DNA of 64,000 nt, from contig NZ_PQGD01000023.1 of NCBI RefSeq assembly GCF_002915575.1, forward strand, positions 19,501 through 83,500, in the 5' to 3' direction. This DNA is from Superficieibacter electus (GTDB lineage Bacteria > Pseudomonadota > Gammaproteobacteria > Enterobacterales > Enterobacteriaceae). Shown in pieces: positions 27,240-37,756 of this stretch. A model generated the notes under the pieces. The model ran no database searches. It was not told the DNA's origin and saw only the letters and a list, made by a program, of their open reading frames with translations. Numbering within the stretch: the first letter of the stretch is position 1; each line of letters begins with the position of its first letter. A program made the position numbers and the translations under genes.

Positions 27240-29702
27240 ATGCGAGTGTTGAAGTTTGGCGGTACATCAGTGGCAAATGCAGAACGATTTCTGCGGGTTG
27301 CCGATATTCTGGAGAGCAATGCCAGGCAGGGGCAGGTTGCGACCGTCCTCTCTGCCCCGGCAAAAATCACTAACCACCTGGTAGCAATGATTGAAAAAAC
27401 CATTGGTGGGCAAGATGTACTTACCAATATCAGTGACGCCGAACGTATTTTCGCCGAACTTCTTCAGGGGCTTGCCGATGCCCAGCCCGCTTTTCCCCTC
27501 GCTCAGCTCAAAACCGTTGTCGAACAGGAGTTCGCGCAGATCAAACATGTTCTGCACGGTATCAGCCTGCTAAACCAGTGTCCGGATAGCGTCAATGCCG
27601 CGCTGATTTGCCGCGGTGAAAAACTTTCTATTGCGATTATGGCCGGTCTGTTGCAGGCACGCGGGCACAAGGTAACGGTTATTGATCCAGTTGAAAAACT
27701 GCTGGCGGTGGGCCACTACCTTGAATCAACCGTTGATATCGCTGAGTCCACGCGGCGTATCGCGGCCAGTCAAATTCCGGCCGATCATATGATCCTGATG
27801 GCGGGTTTTACGGCAGGGAATGAAAAAGGCGAGCTGGTGGTGCTGGGTCGTAACGGCTCCGATTATTCGGCGGCGGTGCTGGCGGCCTGTCTGCGTGCAG
27901 ACTGCTGCGAGATCTGGACCGATGTCGATGGCGTTTATACCTGCGATCCGCGTCAGGTGCCGGATGCGCGTCTGCTTAAATCGATGTCTTACCAGGAAGC
28001 GATGGAGCTTTCCTACTTTGGCGCGAAAGTGCTGCATCCACGCACCATCGCGCCGATCGCCCAGTTTCAGATCCCGTGCCTGATTAAAAACACCGGTAAT
28101 CCCCAGGCTCCCGGTACGCTTATCGGGGCCAGTAGCGATGAAGACGGCCTGGCAGTGAAAGGGATCTCCAATCTGAATAACATGGCGATGTTTAACGTCT
28201 CCGGTCCGGGAATGAAAGGCATGGTCGGCATGGCGGCCCGCGTATTCGCCACCATGTCCCGCGCCGGGATCTCGGTGGTGTTAATCACGCAATCGTCCTC
28301 TGAATACAGCATCAGCTTTTGCGTGCCACAATCCGACTGTGCTCGCGCGCAACGGGCGATGGCTGATGAGTTTTATCTTGAGCTGAAAGAAGGGTTGCTG
28401 GAGCCGCTGGCTATCATGGAGCGTCTGGCGATCATTTCAGTCGTCGGCGACGGAATGCGCACGCTGCGTGGGATCTCCGCCAAGTTCTTTGCCGCGCTGG
28501 CGCGCGCCAATATCAACATCGTGGCGATTGCCCAGGGGTCTTCCGAGCGCTCCATTTCGGTGGTGGTCAGTAATGACGACGCCACCACTGGCGTGCGTGT
28601 CACCCATCAGATGCTGTTTAACACCGATCAGGTGATTGAAGTGTTCCTGGTAGGCGTTGGGGGCGTTGGCGGCGCGCTGCTGGAGCAGATCAAACGCCAG
28701 CAGGCGTGGCTGAAAAGCAAGCATATCGATCTGCGGGTTTGCGGCGTGGCGAACTCAAAAGCCTTGCTGACCAACGTGCACGGTCTGAATCTTGAAAACT
28801 GGCAGAATGAGCTGGCGGAAGCCAACGCGCCGTTTAATCTTGGCCGGTTGATCCGCCTGGTAAAAGAGTATCACCTGCTAAACCCGGTGATTGTTGATTG
28901 TACCTCCAGCCAGGCAGTGGCCGATCAGTATGCCGATTTCTTGCGTGAAGGCTTCCATGTGGTCACGCCGAATAAAAAAGCCAACACCTCATCCATGGAT
29001 TACTACCATCAGTTGCGCCACGCGGCGGGGCATTCACGGCGTAAATTCCTTTACGATACCAACGTTGGCGCGGGCCTGCCGGTCATTGAAAACCTGCAAA
29101 ACCTGCTTAATGCCGGCGATGAACTTCAGCGTTTCTCCGGCATCCTGTCCGGCTCTCTGTCTTTTATTTTTGGCAAGCTTGATGAAGGAATGAGTCTCTC
29201 GGAGGCGACCCGTGTTGCCCGGGAAATGGGCTATACCGAACCTGACCCCCGTGACGATCTCTCGGGGATGGATGTCGCACGTAAACTGCTGATCCTGGCG
29301 CGTGAAACCGGGCGTAGTCTTGAACTGAGCGATATCGTGATTGAGTCCGTGCTGCCGGAGAGTTTTGACGCATCTGGCGATACCGACAGTTTTATGGCAC
29401 GCCTGCCGCAGCTTGATGATGAGTTTTCCGCCCGCGTGGCGAAAGCGCGTGATGAAGGTAAGGTTCTGCGCTATGTTGGCAATATTGAAGAAGACGGCGT
29501 ATGCCGGGTGAAAATCGCGGAAGTGGACGGTAACGATCCGCTGTATAAAGTTAAAAACGGCGAAAATGCGCTGGCTTTTTACAGCCATTATTATCAACCG
29601 TTGCCGCTGGTACTGCGCGGTTATGGTGCGGGCAACGACGTAACGGCGGCAGGGGTGTTTGCCGATTTGCTGCGCACACTTTCATGGAAGTTAGGAGTCT
29701 GA
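27240..29702 (+). CDS. thrA: Bifunctional aspartokinase I / homoserine dehydrogenase I
   Basis: 820 residues, the E. coli length, from ATG at 27240 (AAGGGG upstream; the earlier in-frame codon at 27198 lies in the attenuator). The N-terminal aspartokinase begins [17 protein letters not shown]; paired ACT regions ([39 protein letters not shown]) bind threonine; the homoserine dehydrogenase has the [17 protein letters not shown](P) fingerprint and [11 protein letters not shown] / [16 protein letters not shown] motifs. It catalyses the first and third steps from aspartate to threonine and is inhibited by threonine. Confidence 0.98.
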   Translation: MRVLKFGGTSVANAERFLRVADILESNARQGQVATVLSAPAKITNHLVAMIEKTIGGQDVLTNISDAERIFAELLQGLADAQPAFPLAQLKTVVEQEFAQIKHVLHGISLLNQCPDSVNAALICRGEKLSIAIMAGLLQARGHKVTVIDPVEKLLAVGHYLESTVDIAESTRRIAASQIPADHMILMAGFTAGNEKGELVVLGRNGSDYSAAVLAACLRADCCEIWTDVDGVYTCDPRQVPDARLLKSMSYQEAMELSYFGAKVLHPRTIAPIAQFQIPCLIKNTGNPQAPGTLIGASSDEDGLAVKGISNLNNMAMFNVSGPGMKGMVGMAARVFATMSRAGISVVLITQSSSEYSISFCVPQSDCARAQRAMADEFYLELKEGLLEPLAIMERLAIISVVGDGMRTLRGISAKFFAALARANINIVAIAQGSSERSISVVVSNDDATTGVRVTHQMLFNTDQVIEVFLVGVGGVGGALLEQIKRQQAWLKSKHIDLRVCGVANSKALLTNVHGLNLENWQNELAEANAPFNLGRLIRLVKEYHLLNPVIVDCTSSQAVADQYADFLREGFHVVTPNKKANTSSMDYYHQLRHAAGHSRRKFLYDTNVGAGLPVIENLQNLLNAGDELQRFSGILSGSLSFIFGKLDEGMSLSEATRVAREMGYTEPDPRDDLSGMDVARKLLILARETGRSLELSDIVIESVLPESFDASGDTDSFMARLPQLDDEFSARVAKARDEGKVLRYVGNIEEDGVCRVKIAEVDGNDPLYKVKNGENALAFYSHYYQPLPLVLRGYGAGNDVTAAGVFADLLRTLSWKLGV

Positions 29703-29703
29703 C

Positions 29704-30633
29704 ATGGTTAAAGTTTATGCCCCGGCGTCCAGCGCCAATATGAGCGTCGGCTTTGATGTGCTGGGCGCGGCAGTCACGCCTGTTGACGGGGCGCTGCTGG
29801 GCGATACCGTTGCTGTCGAGGCCGCCGATCGTTTCAGCGTGGAAAATAAAGGCCGCTTTGCCAGCAAACTGCCAACCGAACCGCGTGAGAATATCGTTTA
29901 TCAGTGTTGGGAGCGGTTTTGTCAGGAGATCGGCAAAACCATTCCGGTGACCATGACGCTGGAAAAAAATATGCCGATTGGCTCCGGACTTGGTTCCAGC
30001 GCTTGTTCCGTGGTGGCTGCGCTGGTCGCCATGAATGAATATTGCGGCAAACCGCTGAATGACACGCGGATGCTGGCGCTGATGGGGGAGCTGGAAGGAC
30101 GGATCTCCGGCAGCGTTCACTACGATAATGTCGCGCCTTGCTTTCTCGGCGGCATGCAGTTAATGATCGAAGAAAACGGCATTATTAGCGAGCAGGTGCC
30201 AGGCTTTGATGAGTGGCTCTGGGTACTGGCTTATCCAGGAATTGTGGTTTCGACCGCGGAGGCCCGCGCCATCCTGCCTGCGCAGTATCGCCGTCAGGAT
30301 TGTATCGCGCATGGTCGCCACCTGGCAGGATTTATTCATGCCTGTTATTCACGCCAGCCACTGCTGGCGGCGAAACTGATGAAAGATGTGATTGCTGAAC
30401 CGTACCGTGCGAAATTACTGCCGGGATTTAATGAAGCGCGTCAGGCGATAGCAGAAATGGGTGCACTGTCCTGCGGGATTTCCGGTTCCGGGCCAACCTT
30501 GTTTGCCCTGTGCGACAAAACTGACACCGCACGGCGTGTGGCAGACTGGCTCAGTAAACACTATCTGCAAAATCAGGAAGGCTTTGTTCATATTTGCCAG
30601 CTGGATACGGCGGGCGCACGCGTAGTGGGATAA
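29704..30633 (+). CDS. thrB: Homoserine kinase ThrB
   Basis: 309 residues, GHMP kinase family: ATP-binding [18 protein letters not shown]-terminal [18 protein letters not shown] and C-terminal [14 protein letters not shown]. Phosphorylates homoserine for ThrC. The ATG at 29704 follows the thrA TGA with one base between, with AGGAG before it inside thrA; thrC starts three bases after its stop. Confidence 0.98.
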   Translation: MVKVYAPASSANMSVGFDVLGAAVTPVDGALLGDTVAVEAADRFSVENKGRFASKLPTEPRENIVYQCWERFCQEIGKTIPVTMTLEKNMPIGSGLGSSACSVVAALVAMNEYCGKPLNDTRMLALMGELEGRISGSVHYDNVAPCFLGGMQLMIEENGIISEQVPGFDEWLWVLAYPGIVVSTAEARAILPAQYRRQDCIAHGRHLAGFIHACYSRQPLLAAKLMKDVIAEPYRAKLLPGFNEARQAIAEMGALSCGISGSGPTLFALCDKTDTARRVADWLSKHYLQNQEGFVHICQLDTAGARVVG

Positions 30634-30636
30634 CCA

Positions 30637-31923
30637 ATGAAACTCTATAACCTTAAAGATCACAACGAGCAGGTCAGCTTCGCACAGGCGGTTACGCAGG
30701 GCCTGGGCAAACAGCAGGGACTATTTTTTCCGCACGATCTACCTGAATTCAGCCTGACCGACATTGACGAGATGCTGGAGCAGGATTTTGTCAGTCGCAG
30801 CGCAAAAATCCTCAGCGCATTCATTGGCGATGAAATCTCACCAGATGAGCTTAAAAAGCGTGTAGGGGCAGCGTTTGCCTTCCCGGCTCCCGTGAAACCA
30901 GTCACGCAAGATATCGGTTGTCTGGAACTGTTCCACGGTCCTACGCTGGCGTTTAAGGATTTTGGCGGGCGCTTTATGGCGCAAATGCTGACTCATATCA
31001 GTGGTGATAAGCCGGTCACTATCCTCACTGCGACCTCCGGTGATACTGGCGCGGCCGTCGCCCATGCGTTTTACGGTCTGCCCAATGTACGCGTGGTTAT
31101 CCTGTATCCGCGCGGCAAAATCAGCCCGCTTCAGGAAAAACTGTTCTGCACCCTCGGTGGCAATATTGAAACCGTCGCCATTGATGGTGATTTCGACGCC
31201 TGCCAGGCGCTGGTAAAACAGGCGTTTGATGATGAAGAGCTGAAAGCGGCGCTGGGGCTGAACTCTGCTAACTCCATTAATATCAGCCGTCTACTGGCGC
31301 AAATTTGCTACTACTTCGAGGCGGTAGCGCAACTGCCGCAGGAAGCACGCAACCAGCTGGTTATTTCCGTACCCAGCGGTAATTTTGGCGATTTGACCGC
31401 CGGGCTGCTGGCGAAATCCCTTGGCCTGCCGGTGAAGCGCTTTATTGCCGCCACGAATGCCAATGATACCGTACCGCGCTTCCTCAATGGCGGTAAATGG
31501 GAGCCAAACGCCACGCAGGCTACGCTTTCTAATGCGATGGATGTCAGCCAGCCGAATAACTGGCCGCGCGTGGAAGAGATTTTCCGGCGTAAAATCTGGC
31601 GGCTTAATGAGCTGGGCTACGCGGCGGTGGATGATGAAACGACCAAAGCCACGATGCGTGAACTTCAGGATATTGGCTACGTGTCTGAACCACATGCGGC
31701 CATCGCTTACCGGGCGCTGCGCGACCAGTTGAAGCCGGGCGAATACGGTGTGTTCCTCGGCACTGCTCATCCGGCAAAATTCAGAGAGAGCGTGGAAGCC
31801 ATCCTTGGTAATACGCTGCCGCTGCCAAAAGAACTGGCAGAGCGCGCGGATCTGCCGCTGCTGTCACATTCGCTGCCAGCGGACTTTGCTGCCCTGCGCC
31901 AGTTAATGATGGCGCACGGATAA
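30637..31923 (+). CDS. thrC: Threonine synthase ThrC
   Basis: 428 residues, PLP-dependent fold type II. The PLP lysine lies in LAFKDFGGRFMAQ, the serine/threonine-rich phosphate loop is TATSGDTGAAVAHAFYG, and SVPSGNFGDLTAGL is the glycine-rich loop. Converts O-phosphohomoserine to threonine; last gene of thrLABC, followed by a strong hairpin terminator. Confidence 0.98.
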   Translation: MKLYNLKDHNEQVSFAQAVTQGLGKQQGLFFPHDLPEFSLTDIDEMLEQDFVSRSAKILSAFIGDEISPDELKKRVGAAFAFPAPVKPVTQDIGCLELFHGPTLAFKDFGGRFMAQMLTHISGDKPVTILTATSGDTGAAVAHAFYGLPNVRVVILYPRGKISPLQEKLFCTLGGNIETVAIDGDFDACQALVKQAFDDEELKAALGLNSANSINISRLLAQICYYFEAVAQLPQEARNQLVISVPSGNFGDLTAGLLAKSLGLPVKRFIAATNANDTVPRFLNGGKWEPNATQATLSNAMDVSQPNNWPRVEEIFRRKIWRLNELGYAAVDDETTKATMRELQDIGYVSEPHAAIAYRALRDQLKPGEYGVFLGTAHPAKFRESVEAILGNTLPLPKELAERADLPLLSHSLPADFAALRQLMMAHG

Positions 31924-31942
31924 CGCGCGTAGCTCCACAGAT

Positions 31943-31975
31943 GCCGGGTAGGCGTTAAAGCTACCCGGCTTTTTT
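31943..31975 (+). terminator. Terminator after thrC (REP-like hairpin)
   Basis: Perfect nine-base stem GCCGGGTAG (31943-31951) / CTACCCGGC (31961-31969), nine-base loop, then six T residues. The GCCGGGTAGGCG head resembles enterobacterial REP units, so an intergenic repeat may serve as terminator. Confidence 0.88.
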
Positions 31976-32133
31976 ATGGAGAAATTAAGGAGAAAAAAAG
32001 CAGGTAAAAAGGAGAAATTCTCAATAAATGCGGTAACTTAGAGAATAGGATTGCAGAGAATAACAACCCGCATCCCGCTCACGTAATCTCCTGACATCGG
32101 CCCATATTGGGCAAGAATGAAAAGGAGTCACCG

Positions 32134-32433
32134 ATGTCCCGACTAAAACCTGTTCTGCTGGCACTTTCGATGCTGCTGGTCGCGCCCATGGCGGTACACG
32201 CGGCAGAGATCACCCTTATTCCGGCTGTCACGCTGCAAATCGGCGATCGTGATAATCACGGCAACTACTGGGATGGCGACCGCTGGCGGGATCATGGCTG
32301 GTGGGAAAAACATTACGACTGGCGCGAAAACCGCTGGCAGCCCCATGGCCCCCATGCCGGGCCGCACCATGATAACCGTCCTGACGATCGCCGCGATGAT
32401 TATCGTCCGGGGCCGGACGATCGCCATCGCTAA
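32134..32433 (+). CDS. yaaX: Small secreted protein YaaX (DUF2502)
   Basis: 99 residues. Signal peptide MSRLKPVLLALSMLLVAPMAVHA, then AEITLIPAVTLQIGDRDNHG and a tail rich in H, D, R, P and W (WRDHGWWEKHYDWRENRW). The mature part matches E. coli YaaX; function unknown. ATG at 32134 is preceded by AAAGGAG. Convergent with yaaA with a shared terminator. Confidence 0.93.
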   Translation: MSRLKPVLLALSMLLVAPMAVHAAEITLIPAVTLQIGDRDNHGNYWDGDRWRDHGWWEKHYDWRENRWQPHGPHAGPHHDNRPDDRRDDYRPGPDDRHR

Positions 32434-32436
32434 CGT

Positions 32437-32456
32437 AAAGCGCCTGTGGGCGCTTT
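32437..32456. terminator. Bidirectional terminator between yaaX and yaaA
   Basis: Stem AAAGCGCC (32437-32444) / GGCGCTTT (32449-32456) with loop TGTG, flanked by converging genes. Confidence 0.8.
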
Positions 32457-32457
32457 C

Positions 32458-33230
32458 TCACTGCTCATGACGTTTAAACACCAGCTCGCCATTCCCTGAC
32501 GCGTCTTCGTCAAAGAAATACCCTTCGCTGTTAAAGGCCTTAAGCTGTTCCGCCGTCGTCAGGCGGTTTTCAATGATATAGCGGCTCATCAGACCACGCG
32601 CTTTCTTGGCGTAGAAACTGATGACTTTGAACTTGCCGTTTTTCTCATCGAGGAAGACGGGTTTAATCAGCTCAGCATTCAGTTTTTTCGGCTTGACCGC
32701 TTTAAAATATTCCTCTGATGCCAGATTAATCACCACGCGATCGCCCTGGGCATCAAGGGCTTCATTAAGCTTATCGGTAATGATATCCCCCAAAACTGGT
32801 AAAGATCTTTACCACGGGCATTCGCAAAACGGATACCCATTTCCAGACGATAGGGCTGCATCAAATCCAGCGGGCGCAGCACACCGTATAGCCCGGAGAG
32901 CATTCGCAGGTGCTGCTGCGCAAAATCAAACTCTGCTTCGCTGAACGTTTCGGCCTGAAGCCCGGTATACACGTCGCCTTTAAAGGCCAGAATCGCCTGA
33001 CGGGCGTTTTCTGGCGTAAAATCGGGCTGCCAGTCGTGAAAACGAGTGGCGTTCAGGCTGGCCAGCTTATCGCTGATGCTCATCAGGCTGGCGATTTGTG
33101 GAGCGGTCAGTTTACGCGCTTCCTTAATAAGCTGCTGCGAATGGTCCAGTAGCTCAGGCCGCGTAAAGCGTGTCGTGGCGAGTGGACTTTGGTAGTCCAG
33201 CGTTTTAGCGGGAGAAATCAGAATCAGCAT
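32458..33230 (-). pseudogene. yaaA: yaaA with a one-base frameshift
   Basis: YaaA (DUF328) protects against peroxide by limiting free iron. The first part, from [16 protein letters not shown] at 33230, reads normally to [10 protein letters not shown] and then leaves frame; the next frame resumes exactly with [29 protein letters not shown] and runs to the normal end FKRHEQ at 32458. Joining the two gives a full-length protein of about 257 residues. The break lies in a C5 run at 32787-32791 (G5 on the coding strand), where the usual TGG-GGN-GAT codons need one more base. Either a recent inactivation or a homopolymer sequencing error. An upstream in-frame ATG at 33269 is not needed. Confidence 0.9.
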
Positions 33231-33308
33231 AGTTAATCCTTGCGGCTGGTTATTTTGCGACTGTAGCAAAAAAAGCGGTTGATGTGGGCGATGACTGCGA
33301 TTGTCGCC

Positions 33309-34739
33309 TCAATGCTGCGGCGGATCGTCCCACGTATCCGGCATTAACTGTCGCTGGAGGTCCGGGTAGCGTTGCGGGTTAAATACCGGACGTACCCCTA
33401 ATTTGCGTTGACGTAAATAATCGCTGGCAATAAGTTTCACCACTGGCGATAGCAGCAGAATGGCCGTCAGGTTGGTGATTGCCATTAATGCCATCACAAT
33501 ATTTGCCAGTTGCCATACCACCGGAAAACTAAGCAGTGAGCCTGCCACTACCATCAATGCTGTCGCTGCACGTAATGTCCAGCGCGGCCATCGCGTATTA
33601 AGCCGCAGGAAAATCAGGTTGTTTTCCGCATACAGATAATTTCCCACGATAGAGGTAAAGGCGAACAGGACGACAACGATGGCAACCAACCCGGCACCCG
33701 CATTGCCGATGAGCATCTGCATCGCCTGCTGTATTCGTTGAATTCCTTCCAGGCTCGTAGGGTAATTATTTATTCCTGCCAGCATGACAATCAGTGCGCT
33801 GCAGGTAGAGATAATAAACGTATCGATAAACACGCCGATCATCTGCACGATCCCCTGTGCTGCAGGATGCGGCGGCCATGAGGATGCAGCAGCAGCGGCA
33901 TTGGGCGTCGAACCCATTCCGGCTTCATTGGAAAACATGCCACGCTGAAAACCGCTGGTGAGTGCCTGGCTTACGGTATAGCCCGCAGCACCCGATGCCG
34001 CTTCTTGCCAGCCAAAGGCGCTTTTTACAATCGCAGTGAGCGCCGCGGGTAGCGCCGTGATATGCCAGGCGCTAATCAGAAGACTGGCGGCAATCCAGAT
34101 AATCACCATCACCGGTACCAGCCATTGCATCATCCGGGCGACACCGCGAATCCCCCGTATTATTGTCAGCCCTATCCCTGCTGCAAGCAGTATACCGGTT
34201 GCCAGCGAAGGGACCGAGAAAGCGTAGCTGAGCGCGTTGGCCACCGAATTCGCCTGTACCGTATTAAATACCAGCCCATATGAGAGCAATAAAAACAGGG
34301 AGAACAACACGCCCATCCAGCGCATTCCCAGACCGCGATCCATATACCACGCCGGTCCGCCGCGAAATTGCCCTGTGGCATCGCGTTGTTTATAAAGTTG
34401 GGCAAGCGAGCATTCGGCAAAACTGATTGCCATCCCGGTTAAGCCGCAGATCCACATCCAGAAGATAGCGCCGGGGCCGCCTGCGGTGAGGGCCAGTGAA
34501 ATACCCGCCAGGTTTCCGCTACCTACTCGTGCGGCAAGACTGGTACACAAGGCCTGAAAAGAGGTTAAGCCACCGGGCTGGGGCGAGAGGCTATTTTTCA
34601 GGCTTTTGCCGTAATGACGAAGATAGCGAAACGGGATGAACCCTGTACGCCAGATGAACCATATCCCTGCGCCTGCCAGGAGATAAATCATCACCGAACC
34701 CCAAATGACGTCACTCATGAATTGAAGAAAATCAGGCAT
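33309..34739 (-). CDS. yaaJ: Sodium:alanine symporter family transporter YaaJ
   Basis: 476 residues, alanine/glycine:cation symporter (AGCS) family, about 11 membrane helices. Family marks: RVGSGNLAGISLALTAGGPGAIFWMW, FKGGPAWY-type segment (FRGGPAWYMDRGLG) and the conserved GFQRGMFSNEAGMGSTPNAAAAA. Likely imports small neutral amino acids with Na+; the substrate is not proven. Divergent from talB with about 200 bases between. Confidence 0.95.
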   Translation of the reverse strand: MPDFLQFMSDVIWGSVMIYLLAGAGIWFIWRTGFIPFRYLRHYGKSLKNSLSPQPGGLTSFQALCTSLAARVGSGNLAGISLALTAGGPGAIFWMWICGLTGMAISFAECSLAQLYKQRDATGQFRGGPAWYMDRGLGMRWMGVLFSLFLLLSYGLVFNTVQANSVANALSYAFSVPSLATGILLAAGIGLTIIRGIRGVARMMQWLVPVMVIIWIAASLLISAWHITALPAALTAIVKSAFGWQEAASGAAGYTVSQALTSGFQRGMFSNEAGMGSTPNAAAAASSWPPHPAAQGIVQMIGVFIDTFIISTCSALIVMLAGINNYPTSLEGIQRIQQAMQMLIGNAGAGLVAIVVVLFAFTSIVGNYLYAENNLIFLRLNTRWPRWTLRAATALMVVAGSLLSFPVVWQLANIVMALMAITNLTAILLLSPVVKLIASDYLRQRKLGVRPVFNPQRYPDLQRQLMPDTWDDPPQH

Positions 34740-34942
34740 TAAACGTCCTCTTGTTTATGCCGGTGCACCAATGTAAGCGCTACCACTTACAGGATAAACG
34801 ATTACCGTCAGGCAATCTGTCGCAGGAGTCTATCATACTCCGGGTGGGTATACCGTCGCGGTTGCGCTAAGAGTGGGGCGTGATATTATCAGGGCAGACC
34901 GGTTACATCCCCCTAACAAGTTGTTTAAAGAGAAACACGATT

Positions 34943-35896
34943 ATGACGGATAAATTGACTTCTCTGCGCCAGTACACCACCGTGGTGGCTGACACCGGAG
35001 ATATCGCGGCCATGAAGCTGTATCAGCCGCAGGATGCAACAACCAACCCTTCTCTGATCCTTGGCGCAGCACAAATCCCTGAATACCGTAAACTGATTGA
35101 TGATGCTATTACCTGGGCACGCAGCCAGAGTGGCGACCGCGCACAGCAAATCGTCGATGCCAGCGATAAACTGGCTGTTAACATCGGACTGGAAATTCTC
35201 AAGCTGGTTCCAGGCCGTATTTCGACTGAAGTTGATGCGCGTCTTTCCTATGACACCGACGCTTCCATCGTTAAAGCGAAACGCCTGATCAAGCTATACA
35301 ACGATGCTGGCATCAGCAACGATCGCATTCTGATCAAACTGGCGTCAACCTGGCAGGGTATTCGTGCCGCGGAACAGCTGGAAAAAGACGGTATCAACTG
35401 TAACCTGACGCTGCTGTTCTCTTTTGCCCAGGCTCGTGCTTGCGCAGAGGCTGGCGTTTATCTGATTTCTCCGTTTGTTGGCCGTATTCTTGACTGGTAC
35501 AAAGCCAACACCGATAAGAAAGAGTATGCCCCTGCAGAAGATCCGGGCGTAGTATCGGTCACAGAAATCTACGAATACTACAAACAGCATGGCTATGAAA
35601 CCGTGGTGATGGGCGCAAGCTTCCGTAACCTGGGTGAAATCCTTGAGCTGGCGGGATGCGATCGTTTAACTATCGCCCCGGCGCTGCTTAAGGAGCTGGC
35701 AGAAAGCGAAGGCGCAATTGAGCGTAAACTGTCTTTCAGCGGCGAAGTAAAAGCCCGTCCGGAGCGCATCACTGAAGCAGAGTTCCTGTGGCAGCACAAC
35801 CAGGACCCGATGGCGGTTGATAAGCTGGCGGACGGTATCCGCAAGTTTGCCGTTGACCAGGAAAAACTGGAAAAAATGATCGGCGATCTGCTGTAA
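34943..35896 (+). CDS. talB: Transaldolase B
   Basis: 317 residues as in E. coli from ATG at 34943 (AAAGAGA upstream); an in-frame ATG at 34880 would add 21 unrelated residues. Schiff-base Lys132 lies in [23 protein letters not shown] and [13 protein letters not shown] are conserved. Cytoplasmic transaldolase of the non-oxidative pentose phosphate pathway. Followed by a hairpin terminator. Confidence 0.98.
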   Translation: MTDKLTSLRQYTTVVADTGDIAAMKLYQPQDATTNPSLILGAAQIPEYRKLIDDAITWARSQSGDRAQQIVDASDKLAVNIGLEILKLVPGRISTEVDARLSYDTDASIVKAKRLIKLYNDAGISNDRILIKLASTWQGIRAAEQLEKDGINCNLTLLFSFAQARACAEAGVYLISPFVGRILDWYKANTDKKEYAPAEDPGVVSVTEIYEYYKQHGYETVVMGASFRNLGEILELAGCDRLTIAPALLKELAESEGAIERKLSFSGEVKARPERITEAEFLWQHNQDPMAVDKLADGIRKFAVDQEKLEKMIGDLL

Positions 35897-35902
35897 TCAT
35901 TA

Positions 35903-35930
35903 TGGCCGGTAGCTTGCTACCGGCTATTTT
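35903..35930 (+). terminator. Terminator after talB
   Basis: Stem GCCGGTAGC (35905-35913) / GCTACCGGC (35916-35924), followed by TATTTTATTT. Probably also limits readthrough from the facing Rpn gene. Confidence 0.82.
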
Positions 35931-35944
35931 ATTTGCAAAAAACC

Positions 35945-36859
35945 TCAATGACGGAGCTGCTGAAGCTCTTCTTCTTTAATACCCGTCATGTTAACGATCG
36001 CCCGATCGTCTAATCCGTTCTCCAGCATCGCCTGCGCAATTTGTAACCGCGCCTGGTGTTCGCCGGTAATTTTGCCTTGCTCGATGCCTTTCATGAGACC
36101 GATATTTTCCAGTTGCTCTGCCATCGTCATCAGTTTATCTCCGTGTCGGGGTACGCGTTGTGCAAGCTTACGCAAAAACAGCGTGGCATTTTGTGTTTCG
36201 CTAGTTTGCAGCATGTAGTTTACCAGGGCAACTACCTGCGGCTCACTAATGTGCTCCATTATTAGCAGGCTGGCGAGCTTATCCAGCAACTCAGCTAAAT
36301 CGCGCTGGCGGATATGCTTCTGAATAAGTGTCAATGCCGCCATACTTCGATGCTGCATGATGTCTTCATCAGGAATCGTCGTGATATCCACCAGCGTGAA
36401 GTCCTGGCTATAGACCTGGCGGGCAAGTTGCGGATCGTTGAAGCCGTCCAGCCAGTTCAGCGTCCAGGGATAAGGGCTTCTGCGGCCCTGGTAAAAAAGA
36501 ATGGGGATCACCAGTGGCAGAGCCTCATGTCCAGCATCAAGATGACGTTTCATGGCGGCTATCGCATAGCGCATGAGGCGAAACGCCATATGTTTGTCCG
36601 CTGAGCTTTGATGTTCAATGAGAACATGAATATAGCCCGCTCCGCTGGTCGTTTTCAGCGAGTAGAGCATGTCGCTGTAGTAGGGCCGTAAATCCTCTTC
36701 GAGAAAGCTTCCGGACTCCAGCTTTAACGTATTGAGATGGCAGAGGCGAAGGAGGGCCGGTGGCAGGTGCAACTGAATAAAATCGCGCGCCGTCTCAACG
36801 CGGGAGAGAAACGTTTTGAATATAGCATCGTGCGGCGATGACGCCGTTTTTTCACACAT
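35945..36859 (-). CDS. Rpn family recombination-promoting nuclease / putative transposase (second copy)
   Basis: 304 residues, paralogue of the gene at 17407-18330. Shared blocks include SPHDAIFKTFLSRVETARDF, ESGSFLEEDLRPYYSDMLYSL, YIHVLIEHQSSADKHMAFRLMRYAIAAMKRHLDAGHEALPLVIPILFYQG and IQKHIRQRDL; the PD-(D/E)XK core residues are kept. The C-terminus has a shorter glycine-rich linker and a small domain (LENGLDDRAIVNMTGIKEEELQQL), the variable tail typical of Rpn proteins. Inserted between talB and mog, genes adjacent in E. coli. Not an intact insertion sequence: no terminal inverted repeats seen. Confidence 0.92.
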   Translation of the reverse strand: MCEKTASSPHDAIFKTFLSRVETARDFIQLHLPPALLRLCHLNTLKLESGSFLEEDLRPYYSDMLYSLKTTSGAGYIHVLIEHQSSADKHMAFRLMRYAIAAMKRHLDAGHEALPLVIPILFYQGRRSPYPWTLNWLDGFNDPQLARQVYSQDFTLVDITTIPDEDIMQHRSMAALTLIQKHIRQRDLAELLDKLASLLIMEHISEPQVVALVNYMLQTSETQNATLFLRKLAQRVPRHGDKLMTMAEQLENIGLMKGIEQGKITGEHQARLQIAQAMLENGLDDRAIVNMTGIKEEELQQLRH

Positions 36860-37051
36860 GATAAACCGTCCATGGAATGAGCTGGCAATATCCTGTCACT
36901 GGTGAAGGTCAGGCGATAGTGGAAATAAAAAAAGGATCGGTAGTTTGCGTGCACGCTCGTAAAACGCAGTATGTCCGTTGCGCGGATGCGTCGAATTACG
37001 TGACGTTCGCGTGTATTATTCCTGGAAATAGCATCCTTGAAGGGAATAATC

Positions 37052-37639
37052 ATGAATACCTTACGCATTGGCTTAGTGTCCATCTCCGATCGCGCCTCCA
37101 GCGGCGTTTATCAGGACAAAGGCATCCCTGCACTTGAAGACTGGCTGAAAAAAGCGCTCACGACTCCTTACGAAATTCAGACCCGTTTAATTCCCGATGA
37201 GCAAAGCATCATTGAGCAAACGCTGTGCGAGCTGGTGGATGAAATGAGCTGCCACCTGGTGCTGACCACCGGCGGGACCGGTCCGTCGCGTCGTGATGTG
37301 ACCCCGGACGCGACGCTGGCCGTGGCCGATCGTGAGATGCCCGGTTTTGGCGAGCAGATGCGGCAAATTAGCCTGCAATTCGTGCCGACCGCCATTCTTT
37401 CCCGTCAGGTGGGCGTTATCCGCAAGCAGGCACTCATCCTCAATTTGCCGGGGCAGCCTAAATCTATTCAGGAAACACTGGAAGGCGTTAAAGACGCTGA
37501 GGGTAACGCTATAGTGCCAGGTATTTTCGCAAGCGTACCGTATTGTATACAGTTGTTGGAAGGGCCTTATATTGAAACCGACTGCCGGGTCGTGGCGGCG
37601 TTTCGCCCGAAGAGCGCAATACGCGATATTACAGTCTGA
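37052..37639 (+). CDS. mog: Molybdopterin adenylyltransferase Mog
   Basis: 195 residues as in E. coli from ATG at 37052 (AAGGGAATAATC before it). MPT-binding fold with LVLTTGGTGPSRRDVTPDAT and the LPGQPKSIQE motif. It adenylates molybdopterin before MoeA inserts molybdenum. The in-frame ATG at 37037 overlaps the ribosome site and is rejected. Confidence 0.97.
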   Translation: MNTLRIGLVSISDRASSGVYQDKGIPALEDWLKKALTTPYEIQTRLIPDEQSIIEQTLCELVDEMSCHLVLTTGGTGPSRRDVTPDATLAVADREMPGFGEQMRQISLQFVPTAILSRQVGVIRKQALILNLPGQPKSIQETLEGVKDAEGNAIVPGIFASVPYCIQLLEGPYIETDCRVVAAFRPKSAIRDITV

Positions 37640-37756
37640 TACGGATTTAACAACCTGGGTTATGAAGAGTCTGCATTGTAGCGATTTATTTACTATACAG
37701 TAATTTTTAATTTACATAGTATGGTAGGCCTGTTTTCCTGCTAAGAATGGCCGGTT

